DNA of 39,344 bases, taken from Pseudanabaena sp. 'Roaring Creek'. Lineage in GTDB: Bacteria; Cyanobacteriota; Cyanobacteriia; Pseudanabaenales; Pseudanabaenaceae. Position 1 is the first letter of the stretch. Every line of letters starts with the position of its first letter. The stretch lies in NCBI RefSeq assembly GCF_001402795.1, contig NZ_LIRE01000047.1:1-39344 (forward strand), written 5' to 3'. The notes beneath the pieces are model-generated. The model was given only the letters and a program-made list of their open reading frames with translations. It was not told the origin of the DNA and did not search any database. The position numbers and the translations under genes were made by a program. Positions 8,409-16,238 of this stretch are shown here, piece by piece.

Positions 8409-9098
8409 ATGCAGCAATTAGTTAAGGTATGGATTAATCGCTTAAATTCTTGGAGCAGTTTTCGCGGTTCTAGTATTGGTCTAGTTAGTTTTGTTGGTTG
8501 TCTTGCACTATTAATGGTCTTGGGGTGGCTGTGTCAAGAGGTCTGGGAAAAAGAAGCTTTTAATTTTGACACTAATATTTTACTTTGGATTCATCAATCA
8601 GCAACCCCAATTTTAGATTCAATAATGCTCAATATTACAGGTTTAGCAGATCCACCAATGGTGGCTGCAATCTTCTTTGGTACTACATTCTGGCTTTGGA
8701 GAAAGCGAAAATATTCACAAATAAAAGTATTTGCGATCGCCTGTATAGGAGGGCTAGCTCTTAATGTGGGGTTGAAACTCTTTTTTGCTAAACCACGACC
8801 TCAACTATGGCATCAACTAATTGTAGAGACATCTTCTAGTTTCCCAAGTGGTCATGCTCTTGGAGCAATGGTTGTATATGGATTTTTAGCATATCTATTA
8901 GCAACGGAATTCCCTCAATCTTCTCGATTAATTTATACTGTAATGACTGGATTAATTTTATTGATTGGCTTAAGCCGTCTATATTTGGGAGTTCACTGGT
9001 TGACAGATGTGATTGCAGGTTATTTGGTCGGATTTTTGTGGGTGATTACTTGTATCTCGATCCTGAAATGTAATTTATCATCTCATGATGAAAATTAA
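8409..9098 (+). CDS. PAP2-family membrane phosphatase
   Basis: A 229-residue integral membrane phosphatase of the type 2 phosphatidic acid phosphatase superfamily, acting on lipid phosphates such as undecaprenyl pyrophosphate or phosphatidic acid. All three catalytic motifs are present: K123-x6-R130-P131, P146-S-G-H149, and S189-R190-x5-H196-x3-D200. About six membrane helices fit the family topology. Together with UppP 460 bases upstream it gives this region two unrelated lipid-pyrophosphatase families. The exact substrate cannot be told from sequence. It has an ATG start and is probably independently transcribed. Confidence 0.92.
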   Translation: MQQLVKVWINRLNSWSSFRGSSIGLVSFVGCLALLMVLGWLCQEVWEKEAFNFDTNILLWIHQSATPILDSIMLNITGLADPPMVAAIFFGTTFWLWRKRKYSQIKVFAIACIGGLALNVGLKLFFAKPRPQLWHQLIVETSSSFPSGHALGAMVVYGFLAYLLATEFPQSSRLIYTVMTGLILLIGLSRLYLGVHWLTDVIAGYLVGFLWVITCISILKCNLSSHDEN

Positions 9099-9227
9099 TT
9101 TTGCTTATTGCATTGGATTGATTGCCAACCAATGTTTTGCTTACTGCTGTAATTAGTTTTTTGACAGATACTGTTAGCTTTATGCTTGAGCCACAACTTT
9201 ATATATGTGAAACTGCATAATATTGAA

Positions 9228-9260
9228 TTTCATCCTGATTTCATTTTCTTGATCTAGAAT
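9228..9260 (+). promoter_or_regulatory. Direct-repeat box A and -10 before the oxygenase/two-component operon
   Basis: TTTCAT (9228-9233), five bases, TTTCAT (9239-9244), then ten bases and TAGAAT (9255-9260). The layout, with two half sites one helical turn apart and no -35, fits an activator of the OmpR/PhoB class. The spacer CCTGA is identical to that of the copy before the multicopper oxidase. The following operon encodes its own OmpR-type regulator, so autoregulation is likely. Confidence 0.75.
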
Positions 9261-9349
9261 ACAATCATTAATTTAAGACCCATATTAGAAAAGCTATCAA
9301 TCACACGTAAGGTATATAAATACGAATGAATGTGAGACTTGTATAAACA

Positions 9350-9958
9350 ATGACAACGCAGAGAGATGACTGGTTTCCTACTCCGATTTGGCACTTTGAT
9401 ATTCCAAATTATGAGCAGTTAAACAAAAAATTACTTCAGGCAATTTATGTTGAAAAGCAAAAAGACAATCAAGGTGTCAGTTGGTCAAATGGAATAGGAT
9501 GGCATAGCAAAGACTATTTACATCAACGTCCAGAATTTCAAGATATTGCCCAGATCATCGTAACTAATGCACTAGAGTCTGGAGAAGAAATTGGCTTTGA
9601 CTTGAAAAGGTTCACAATGATCCTTGGGAATTGTTGGGCAGTTGTAAATCCAAAGTTTGCCTTTAATTTTGTACACAATCACCCTAACTCAGTACTTAGT
9701 GGAGTCTATTATGTGAAAGCTGCCGAAAACTGCGGCGGTATTTTCTTTAAAGATTCTCGTGATGTTGCTCATATGTTTATGCCAGCACTTACCGAACTGA
9801 CTCCTTGGACGCTCCAAAAAATTACTTATAAAGCAACAGAAGGTAAGATGATAATTTTTCCAAGTTGGTTAAATCATGGTGTAGAACCAAATCTCAGCGA
9901 TGAAGAGCGTGTTTGCATTAGCTTTAATATCAGTATGACTTATTTGACATCAGTATAA
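9350..9958 (+). CDS. Putative 2OG-Fe(II) oxygenase (TIGR02466-like)
   Basis: A 202-residue protein resembling the TIGR02466 group of putative 2-oxoglutarate/Fe(II) dioxygenases. It has the double-stranded beta-helix signature: NFVHNHPNSVLSGVYYVK with H109/H111, FFKDSR with D135, FPSWLNHGV with distal H176, and R187 before SFNIS as candidate 2-oxoglutarate ligand. Which of H109 and H111 binds iron is uncertain. The substrate is unknown. The gene is 59 bases upstream of a response regulator and kinase on the same strand, and the shared direct-repeat promoter box lies 105 bases upstream, so it probably belongs to the metal-responsive operon. No signal peptide is present, so it is likely cytoplasmic. 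Confidence 0.82.
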   Translation: MTTQRDDWFPTPIWHFDIPNYEQLNKKLLQAIYVEKQKDNQGVSWSNGIGWHSKDYLHQRPEFQDIAQIIVTNALESGEEIGFDLKRFTMILGNCWAVVNPKFAFNFVHNHPNSVLSGVYYVKAAENCGGIFFKDSRDVAHMFMPALTELTPWTLQKITYKATEGKMIIFPSWLNHGVEPNLSDEERVCISFNISMTYLTSV

Positions 9959-10017
9959 ATTTAGGGTTTTAGGATGGTTAGAACGAAGATCTACTCATTC
10001 TAAAAATTAAAAATCAT

Positions 10018-10707
10018 ATGAGAATTTTGCTAGTTGAAGATGAAGAGGATCTTGGTAAGGCTCTACAACGGAGCTTGAAGCAAGAAAAATATGTTGTTGA
10101 TTGGGTACAGGATGGTACGGAAGCATGGAGATATCTTTCAAGTCCTGAAGTAGATTATGTGTTAGCAATTGTAGATTGGATGTTGCCAAGTTTATCAGGG
10201 CTGGAAATATGTAAGCGCTTGAGAGCGCAGGGTAATTCACTACCAGTTTTAATGTTGACCGCGAAAGATCAGATGGAAGATCGCGTGATGGGTTTGGATT
10301 CAGGGGCGGATGATTACCTCGTTAAGCCGTTTGGTATGGTTGAACTGATGGCGCGGCTGAGAGCGTTGCTACGGAGACCGACTCAAGTTCAGTCACAAAT
10401 CTTACAGGTGGGGAATTTGATTCTTGATTATGGGAAGTCAACAATTGCGATCGCTAATCAAAGTGAGATCCCTGAAGGTCTGATGCTTACAACTAAAGAA
10501 TTTCAATTATTAGAATACTTTATGCAGCATCCTAATCAGATTCTTACCCGTGACCAGATTATGAATCGGCTATGGGAATTTCAATCCGAACCTGCTAGTA
10601 ATGTCGTAGCAGCACAGATTCGTCTATTAAGAAAGAAATTAGCAGAATATAGTTGTGATATCGGGATTGAGACAATCTATGGTTGGGGATATCGCTTGAA
10701 TTCATGA
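10018..10707 (+). CDS. OmpR-family response regulator, CopR/NrsR/RppA-like (system 2)
   Basis: A 229-residue regulator with receiver-domain phosphoacceptor D53, conserved K103 in LVKPF, and a C-terminal winged helix ending in GWGYRLNS. It is close in sequence to the regulator at 22507 (both begin MRILLVEDE and share EKYVVDW and VVAAQ-RLLR). The group matches cyanobacterial metal-responsive regulators of the CopR/NrsR/RppA type. Its stop codon overlaps the ATG of the kinase gene (ATGA). It is the best candidate to bind the TTTCAT direct repeats in this window, because one stands before its own operon and others before adjacent export genes. The inducing metal (copper or nickel) is inferred from neighbours only. 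Confidence 0.93.
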   Translation: MRILLVEDEEDLGKALQRSLKQEKYVVDWVQDGTEAWRYLSSPEVDYVLAIVDWMLPSLSGLEICKRLRAQGNSLPVLMLTAKDQMEDRVMGLDSGADDYLVKPFGMVELMARLRALLRRPTQVQSQILQVGNLILDYGKSTIAIANQSEIPEGLMLTTKEFQLLEYFMQHPNQILTRDQIMNRLWEFQSEPASNVVAAQIRLLRKKLAEYSCDIGIETIYGWGYRLNS

Positions 10708-12041
10708 ATCACAATAAAATCTTTTTTGGAGCGCGTTTACATCTTGCAGGTTGGTATGCAGGAGTGATGGGAATCATTTTGACTCTATCAGGAGTCGGTA
10801 TTTATCAGGTGATGGCTCATGCTCATTGGCAAGCAGTCGATCGCGAGTTAGAGTCCGTAGCTGGGACATTGCATGATAGTTTAGAACCTTTGCTAATAGA
10901 AAGCGATCGCATTTCTCCCAGCGTCCAGCAAATTCTTCCTAATCTTTGCGTCATCGGCGAGAAATGTGAGCAAGAATCTTCTGCAAGACATATTATGGGT
11001 GCAATCCAACAAGATAGCTTCTATGCATTATTTCTGACTCATTCTGGAACCTTGATTGCCACAGTCGGAAAACCACCCATTGGAGTTGTCCCTCGAACTT
11101 CACAAGAGACTTGGCAAACAATTGAGGATCGCAAGGGAAATCGCTATCATCAAATCTCGCTTTTACTTAAAAACAACAGTGGAAAGTCATGGGGATATCT
11201 ACAAGTAGGGCGATCGCTTGCTGACTATGATCATCATCTCGAACAATCAAAATTGATATTGATCGTGAGCTTACCGATCGCTTTTTTGATTGTGAGCATT
11301 GCAAGTTGGTATTTAGCGGGTATAGCGATGAAACCAGTTTATTCTTCTTATCGACAAATCCAGCAATTTACGGCTGATGCTGCCCATGAACTGCGGACTC
11401 CGCTTGCAGCAATTCGAGCTACAGTTGAATCTACTCTTAGTAGTGATGCAATTTCCGAACTAGAGTCAAGAGATATTTTACAAACAATCAATCGCCAAAC
11501 AGTGCGCCTTTCAGAACTGGTGCAAGATTTACTTCTGCTTTCGAGGATGGATTTACAACTAATTGCTTTACAAAAGCAGGTTTGCTGTTTGAATGAAATT
11601 GTCAGTGATTTAGTTGAAGAAGTTTCGGCACTTGCTATTCAGTCGGATATCGATCTAAAGCTGAAAATTGATAATGAATCTGCAATTTATGTCAATGGTA
11701 ACGAAGATCAACTCTATCGACTAATTCTCAATATTCTGATCAATGCGATTCATTACACTCTTGAGCAAGGCAAAGTTGAAATATCTCTTGAGCAAATCGA
11801 ACACCATGCGATCATCCAAATTCAGGATAATGGAATTGGTATAAGTTCCACTGATTTACCCAACATCTTCGATCGCTTCTATCGAGTAAGTAGCGATCGC
11901 TCTCGCAAAAAAGGTGGATCGGGACTAGGACTGGCGATCGCAATGGCGATCGCTAAAGCTCATGGGGGAAATATTCAAGTCAAAAGTGAGTTTGCAGAAG
12001 GTAGTACATTCACAATTGAGATTCCTTCTATTTTTTGTTAG
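10704..12041 (+). CDS. Sensor histidine kinase, CopS/NrsS-like (system 2)
   Basis: A 445-residue kinase. The start is set at 10704, where ATG overlaps the regulator's TGA, rather than at an upstream in-frame TTG. TM1 covers about residues 16-38 and TM2 about 183-205. The periplasmic domain between them holds H57 in AGTLHDSLEP and a cysteine pair C82/C88; both are at identical positions in the kinase at 23199, suggesting a conserved metal or redox site. Phosphoacceptor H228 (AAHELRTP), the N box (ILINAIHYT), G1 (DNGIGI), the F box (FDRFYR) and G2 (GSGLGLAIA) are all present. It probably senses periplasmic metal and controls export genes in the window. Confidence 0.92.
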   Translation: MNHNKIFFGARLHLAGWYAGVMGIILTLSGVGIYQVMAHAHWQAVDRELESVAGTLHDSLEPLLIESDRISPSVQQILPNLCVIGEKCEQESSARHIMGAIQQDSFYALFLTHSGTLIATVGKPPIGVVPRTSQETWQTIEDRKGNRYHQISLLLKNNSGKSWGYLQVGRSLADYDHHLEQSKLILIVSLPIAFLIVSIASWYLAGIAMKPVYSSYRQIQQFTADAAHELRTPLAAIRATVESTLSSDAISELESRDILQTINRQTVRLSELVQDLLLLSRMDLQLIALQKQVCCLNEIVSDLVEEVSALAIQSDIDLKLKIDNESAIYVNGNEDQLYRLILNILINAIHYTLEQGKVEISLEQIEHHAIIQIQDNGIGISSTDLPNIFDRFYRVSSDRSRKKGGSGLGLAIAMAIAKAHGGNIQVKSEFAEGSTFTIEIPSIFC

Positions 12042-12045
12042 GACA

Positions 12046-12078
12046 TTTCATCTTCATTTCATAACAATCCGTCATAGT
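12046..12078 (+). promoter_or_regulatory. Direct-repeat box B and -10 before the DUF2808 gene
   Basis: TTTCAT (12046-12051), CTTCA, TTTCAT (12057-12062), then ten bases and a -10-like CATAGT (12073-12078). The spacing is identical to box A. The predicted start lies about 30 bases before the DUF2808 ATG. The box starts only a few bases after the kinase stop codon. Confidence 0.72.
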
Positions 12079-12117
12079 TGAAATGTCAGCGTTTGAATTT
12101 GAATTAAAGAGTCAATC

Positions 12118-12600
12118 ATGAAAAAATTAATGTTTCTCGGCACACTATTAGCAGCAACATTTGCATCTGTGTCCGCCACACTCGCCACTCCATCTTTGCC
12201 CAATTTATCCGCACCACACATTGATGCAACTGGAGCAATACCCAATAACAAGAGCGCATCAGCACCCACCTATTTCTTTCAAGTTCATGTCCAAGGACAT
12301 ACCCTTTCGAGTGTTACCATTGACTTACCTGAAGGGATTAAGGTTGGCGGGACTATTAATGTAGTCGATCAACTCAATCGTTCTATAGGAGCAACCATCA
12401 CGCCACAGGGTAACAAAGCTACAGTCTCTTTTGCTCAGCCAATCGATACTGGTACAACTCTAAACTTTTATATGCGTGATATATTAGTTGCTGGAAATCA
12501 AAAAGGCTTGATCCATCTAATTCCTGTTTCTGCAAAATTCGCAAATTTAGATGCAGATATTCCACTTGGACTTGTTCGCATTCAAACCTACGGTAAGTAA
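12118..12600 (+). CDS. Secreted DUF2808 protein
   Basis: A 160-residue protein with a signal peptide (about 1-23, ending near TLAT) and a DUF2808-type beta-rich domain. The domain begins at YFFQVHVQGHTLSSVTIDLPEGIKV, a sequence pattern common in this mostly cyanobacterial family, and continues through the PID-TGTTLNFYMRDI and GLIHLIPVSAKF segments. No enzymatic residues are recognisable. The protein is probably periplasmic or secreted. It has its own direct-repeat box, sits directly after a metal-type kinase and is followed by a strong hairpin, so it appears to be a single-gene unit of the same regulon. Its role is unknown. Confidence 0.82.
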   Translation: MKKLMFLGTLLAATFASVSATLATPSLPNLSAPHIDATGAIPNNKSASAPTYFFQVHVQGHTLSSVTIDLPEGIKVGGTINVVDQLNRSIGATITPQGNKATVSFAQPIDTGTTLNFYMRDILVAGNQKGLIHLIPVSAKFANLDADIPLGLVRIQTYGK

Positions 12601-12627
12601 AAGATTATCTCACACCAAATTGGGAGG

Positions 12628-12660
12628 TAAAACGACAACAGCTTTGCTGTTGTCGTTTTA
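12628..12660 (+). terminator. Strong rho-independent-type hairpin after the DUF2808 gene
   Basis: A 15-base perfect stem (12628-12642 with 12646-12660) around a three-base loop TTT; the right arm ends in TTTTA. It is 27 bases after the DUF2808 stop and before box C. It separates the DUF2808 unit from the adaptor gene and may work in both directions. Confidence 0.85.
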
Positions 12661-12686
12661 CATTTGGCAAAAATGAAACATTAAGA

Positions 12687-12719
12687 TTTCATACCTATTT
12701 CATTTTGTTGTGAGATGCT
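12687..12719 (+). promoter_or_regulatory. Direct-repeat box C before the full-length RND adaptor gene
   Basis: TTTCAT (12687-12692), ACCTA, TTTCAT (12698-12703), then ten bases and a weaker -10-like GATGCT (12714-12719). The adaptor ATG is 53 bases further on. Confidence 0.68.
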
Positions 12720-12771
12720 TGGTACAAAAGCAACTGCGATAAATTTTGAGTGTAAAAATTAGATTAAGCAA

Positions 12772-14337
12772 ATGAGCATATCCCCAAAACTTCGCACTCC
12801 CATTGTTAAAGTCCTTCTTAGTTTGATTTTGCTATCTAATCCTGCGATCGCATTGGCTCATGCTGGACATGGAGATGAATTTAAGGGAAATAACACAACT
12901 CAGATTACGGGAATAACTGTAGAGGATGAAGTTGCTAAATCTCTTGGAATTAAAGTAGAAACTGTAAAGCAACAGCCCCTAAAATTTGGTATTCAAACCA
13001 CAGGGCAGATTGAGACTTTACCGAACCAACAAGTAAAAGTGACTACTCCGATCAAAGGAACAATTGTTGATTTGCTAGTAGAGCCAGGGGCTTTAGTTCA
13101 AGCAGGTCAACCTGTTGCTATTCTATCTAGCCCAGAACTAGCAGATTTACGAGTTAGTGCGCTGGAGAAAAAAGCAGATGCAAGTGGAAATGTGCTAACT
13201 TCTGAATCAAATTTACGTTTAGCCCGACAAAATCTCGAACGTCAGAAGCTACTTGTTGAATCAGATATCCGTCAGGCTCAGACTGAATTAAATCTAGACA
13301 AAGAACGTTATGAGCGCGATAAGGAATTATTAGAGAAAGGTGCGATCGCCAGACGACAGTTACAAGAGTCAGAAGCAAAATTTGCTGCTGCAAGAGCCGC
13401 ATTAACTAAGGCGGAAAGTCGCTTACCTTTGCTAGAAGCACAAGCACAACTAGAAAGAGCAGAAGCTGATGTACAAGTATCTTCGATTAGAGTCGATCTC
13501 AGTACAGCAGCTTACTCGGCGCGTTTGAATCAGTTAGAGGCTAGTGCAAACTCTAATGGCACGATTACGATATCTGCACCAATTGATGGAGTTGTCAGCG
13601 ATCGCGAAGCGACGATTGGAGAATCAGTTGATGCAGCAGGCAAGCCTTTAATGACCATCGTCAATGATGAAAGGGTTCTTGCTACTGCCAACATTTACGA
13701 AAAAGATATAAATAAAATCCGTATTGGTCAACCCGTACAGGTGAAAATTGCAGGACAGCCCTCGACTACAGTTTTTCAAGGCAAGGTGACAGTGATTGGT
13801 ACTACCGTAGAAGGACAAAGCCGTATTGTTCCAGTGAAAGCTGAGATTGGCAATGTGAAGGGACAGTTAAAGGCAGGGATGTTTACCAATATCGAAATCC
13901 TCACAGATAGTGTTTCTGTACCAACCTTAGCGATTCCTGCTGCGTCAGTAGTAGAAGCAAATGGCAAGCAGTTAGTATTTGTCCAAAATGGTAAGTCTTA
14001 TCAGCCCGTTGATGTGACTTTGGGAAGGACTTCGGGGGAGTTAGTGGAAGTTACAAGTGGATTGTTTGAAGGCGATCGCATTGTTACTCAACGCGCTAGT
14101 CAACTATACGCCCAATCTCTACGTGGTGACAGTAAACCTAAAGATGAGAAAGTAGATGCTGTAATATCTGCACCTAATTCTGCAAATGGACAGATTGCTT
14201 GGTGGGCAATTATCTTAGCAGGAGGTATTGGCGGCGGTGGGATTGTTGCGGCTTCGTTTTGGCTAGGAAGGCGATCAGGTACAAAAATGGTGATTTTGAG
14301 TGAGCCTTTAAGTACAAGCGATCGCCTTGAGAGATAA
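12772..14337 (+). CDS. RND efflux periplasmic adaptor (CusB/CopB/NrsB-like membrane-fusion protein)
   Basis: A 521-residue membrane-fusion protein linking an inner-membrane heavy-metal RND pump to an outer-membrane channel. In order: signal peptide (about 1-29), a His-containing start of the mature chain (HAGHGDEF, 30-37), the first lipoyl half (88-122), a long coiled-coil hairpin (about 122-262), the second lipoyl half (263-298), a beta-barrel (300-380) and a membrane-proximal domain (385-455). A C-terminal transmembrane helix (about 475-498) with a basic cytoplasmic tail is unusual for adaptors of proteobacteria. No RND gene adjoins it; the likely partner is the pump at 34827, whose promoter has the same box. 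Box C lies 69 bases upstream. Confidence 0.9.
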   Translation: MSISPKLRTPIVKVLLSLILLSNPAIALAHAGHGDEFKGNNTTQITGITVEDEVAKSLGIKVETVKQQPLKFGIQTTGQIETLPNQQVKVTTPIKGTIVDLLVEPGALVQAGQPVAILSSPELADLRVSALEKKADASGNVLTSESNLRLARQNLERQKLLVESDIRQAQTELNLDKERYERDKELLEKGAIARRQLQESEAKFAAARAALTKAESRLPLLEAQAQLERAEADVQVSSIRVDLSTAAYSARLNQLEASANSNGTITISAPIDGVVSDREATIGESVDAAGKPLMTIVNDERVLATANIYEKDINKIRIGQPVQVKIAGQPSTTVFQGKVTVIGTTVEGQSRIVPVKAEIGNVKGQLKAGMFTNIEILTDSVSVPTLAIPAASVVEANGKQLVFVQNGKSYQPVDVTLGRTSGELVEVTSGLFEGDRIVTQRASQLYAQSLRGDSKPKDEKVDAVISAPNSANGQIAWWAIILAGGIGGGGIVAASFWLGRRSGTKMVILSEPLSTSDRLER

Positions 14338-14390
14338 AGCTACTGTTGTTAAATATTGAGTTAGAGATTTGATTATGAGTTTAATTATTG

Positions 14391-14407
14391 CTTTTTGACT
14401 CAAAAAG
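14391..14407. terminator. Weak hairpin between convergent adaptor and mntH genes
   Basis: CTTTTTGA and TCAAAAAG form an inverted repeat around a single base, in the 119-base gap between two converging genes. A bidirectional terminator is plausible, but the stem is A/T-rich and weak. Confidence 0.3.
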
Positions 14408-14456
14408 TCTGAATGATCACGAAATTCTAACGAGTAATTGGTGAATCTAATTAAGC

Positions 14457-15767
14457 TTAAGATATCCACGTCAAAAATGTTTGGAGCAATAGCCAAATAT
14501 TAAGCCCAATGATGATAGCGGAAACCAGCCATGCTAAACCTTTTAACCATTTAGGATTAGCAAATTCACCCATTAAGGAGTGATCGCTAGTAAACATTAC
14601 CAAAGGAATCACTGCAAAGGGCAGTTGCAAACTTAAAGTTACTTGACTGAGAACAATCAGGCTACTGGTGCTACGCTCACCAAAAAATATAATTGCAATT
14701 AGGGCAGGAATCACTGCCAGAAGTCTTGTTGCCAATCGGCGTAACCAAGGAGGCAAATGCAAATCCAAGAAACCTTCCATAACAATCTGTCCTGCTATGG
14801 TAGCGGTCAAAGTAGAACTTTGCCCAGAGGCAAGCAGAGCTAAACCAAAAATAGCACTAGCAGCACTGACACCTAGTAGCGGTGAGAGCAATTGGTAAGC
14901 TTCTTGAATTTCAGCAACTTTCTGATAGCCTGAAAAATGGAATGTGGCAGCAGCGACGATTAAAATTGCGGAGTTGATAAACAAAGCAAAAGAGAGAGCC
15001 ACAGTGGAATCAATCGTGCCAAATTTGATTGCTTCCCATTTCTTTTTAGGAGTTTCTTCCCAAGCACGGGTTTGCACAATTGCTGAATGCAGATAGAGGT
15101 TGTGTGGCATAACGGTTGCACCTAAAATGCCGATCGCAATGTAAAGCATTTCAGGATTCTGTAAAATCTCTAATTTCGGCATATATCCCCATAGAATACC
15201 GCCTACATCTGGTTTGGCAAATAGAATCTCGGTGGCAAAGCAAACCCCAATTGTAGCTATCAGCATAATTACTAAAGCTTCGACATAACGAAATCCTTTA
15301 TGTTGCAGCATTAACAGAACGATTACATCTAAGGCGGTGATACATACTCCCCACACCAAAGGTAAACCAAATAACAATTGAAGAGCGATCGCACTTCCTA
15401 GTAACTCTGCTAAATCACAAGCAGCGATCGCAATCTCACACAGTACCCATAGACAGAAATTAACTCTAGGACGAAAGCGATCTCGGCACAACTGGGCTAA
15501 ATCTCGCCCAGTAGCTACACCCAAACGCACACACAAAGATTGCAACAAGATTGCCATTAAGTTTGAGATCAAAATGACACTTAAGAGGGCATAGCCAAAC
15601 TTAGAACCACCTGCAAGATCGGTTGCCCAATTGCCTGGGTCCATGTATCCCACTGAAACTAAATATCCTGGTCCTGCATAAGCAAGCATCTTGCGCCAGA
15701 AATTACCAGTCTTGGGAATAGCGATTGTACGTTGGACTTCAGACAAGCTAGGTTTGCGAATAGTCAT
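14457..15767 (-). CDS. mntH: NRAMP-family Mn(2+)/Fe(2+) importer MntH
   Basis: A 436-residue proton-coupled divalent-metal importer of the inner membrane. Both NRAMP metal-site motifs are present: D43-P-G-N46 in TM1 and M220-P-H-N in TM6 (GATVMPHNLYLHS). About eleven hydrophobic helices fit the family. It is the only clear metal importer among many exporters here. Its upstream region carries a TTTCAT direct repeat in the orientation opposite to the gene, 20 bases before the ATG, which could place a regulator over the promoter. YnfA lies 87 bases upstream on the same strand. Confidence 0.93.
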   Translation of the reverse strand: MTIRKPSLSEVQRTIAIPKTGNFWRKMLAYAGPGYLVSVGYMDPGNWATDLAGGSKFGYALLSVILISNLMAILLQSLCVRLGVATGRDLAQLCRDRFRPRVNFCLWVLCEIAIAACDLAELLGSAIALQLLFGLPLVWGVCITALDVIVLLMLQHKGFRYVEALVIMLIATIGVCFATEILFAKPDVGGILWGYMPKLEILQNPEMLYIAIGILGATVMPHNLYLHSAIVQTRAWEETPKKKWEAIKFGTIDSTVALSFALFINSAILIVAAATFHFSGYQKVAEIQEAYQLLSPLLGVSAASAIFGLALLASGQSSTLTATIAGQIVMEGFLDLHLPPWLRRLATRLLAVIPALIAIIFFGERSTSSLIVLSQVTLSLQLPFAVIPLVMFTSDHSLMGEFANPKWLKGLAWLVSAIIIGLNIWLLLQTFLTWIS

Positions 15768-15786
15768 AGAAATATTACTAAGATAT

Positions 15787-15803
15787 TTTCATAATCGTTT
15801 CAT
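15787..15803 (+). promoter_or_regulatory. Direct-repeat box D, reversed relative to mntH
   Basis: TTTCAT (15787-15792), AATCG, TTTCAT (15798-15803). Both genes around it are on the minus strand, so this copy faces away from mntH and into the 3' end of ynfA. No strong -10 is seen ten bases downstream (ATACAT at 15814). Repression of mntH by occlusion, or an antisense transcript, are the options. Confidence 0.6.
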
Positions 15804-15854
15804 AATCCCATGAATACATCCAGAATTGCTATAGATAAATTTACTATTGCGCCA

Positions 15855-16184
15855 CTATTTTCTAGGTGCATACATGATTACCAAAACTCCCATAAGTGCA
15901 ATCCAGCCGCCTAGCATATCAAACTTATCTGGCACAACTTTATCCACTTGCCATCCCCAAAGTAAGGATAGAACGATGAATATACCTCCATAGGCAGCAT
16001 AGACGCGCCCAAAGTTTGATGGTTGTAGAGTTGGGATTACACAATAAATGACCAGCAACAAAATGCCCAAAGCTCCTAACCAAATGCTTTTACCTTCTTT
16101 TAACCATAGCCAAATTGAGTAGCCACCACCAATTTCACATAGACCAGCTATCAAAAAATAGAATAGCGATTGTAAGAATGACAT
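15855..16184 (-). CDS. ynfA: YnfA/UPF0060 family small membrane protein
   Basis: A 109-residue protein with four membrane helices, aligned well with the YnfA (UPF0060) family: [14 protein letters not shown], the [11 protein letters not shown] segment, and a C-terminal helix [16 protein letters not shown]. The family is distantly like small multidrug-resistance proteins, and a role in efflux has been suggested but is not secure. It begins 54 bases after the NrsD-like gene on the same strand and may be cotranscribed with it. Length is normal. Confidence 0.9.
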   Translation of the reverse strand: MSFLQSLFYFLIAGLCEIGGGYSIWLWLKEGKSIWLGALGILLLVIYCVIPTLQPSNFGRVYAAYGGIFIVLSLLWGWQVDKVVPDKFDMLGGWIALMGVLVIMYAPRK

Positions 16185-16238
16185 TAAAACTATCCAAAAA
16201 CCTTTCTAATTTTTGATGCAATTAGATGATCAAACCTA

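Noticed and set aside
9228-9244. Direct repeats read as a Pho box
   Set aside because: Cyanobacterial Pho boxes as I know them are longer arrays of a CTTAACCT-like unit; the TTTCAT repeats differ and the targets are metal genes, not phosphate genes.
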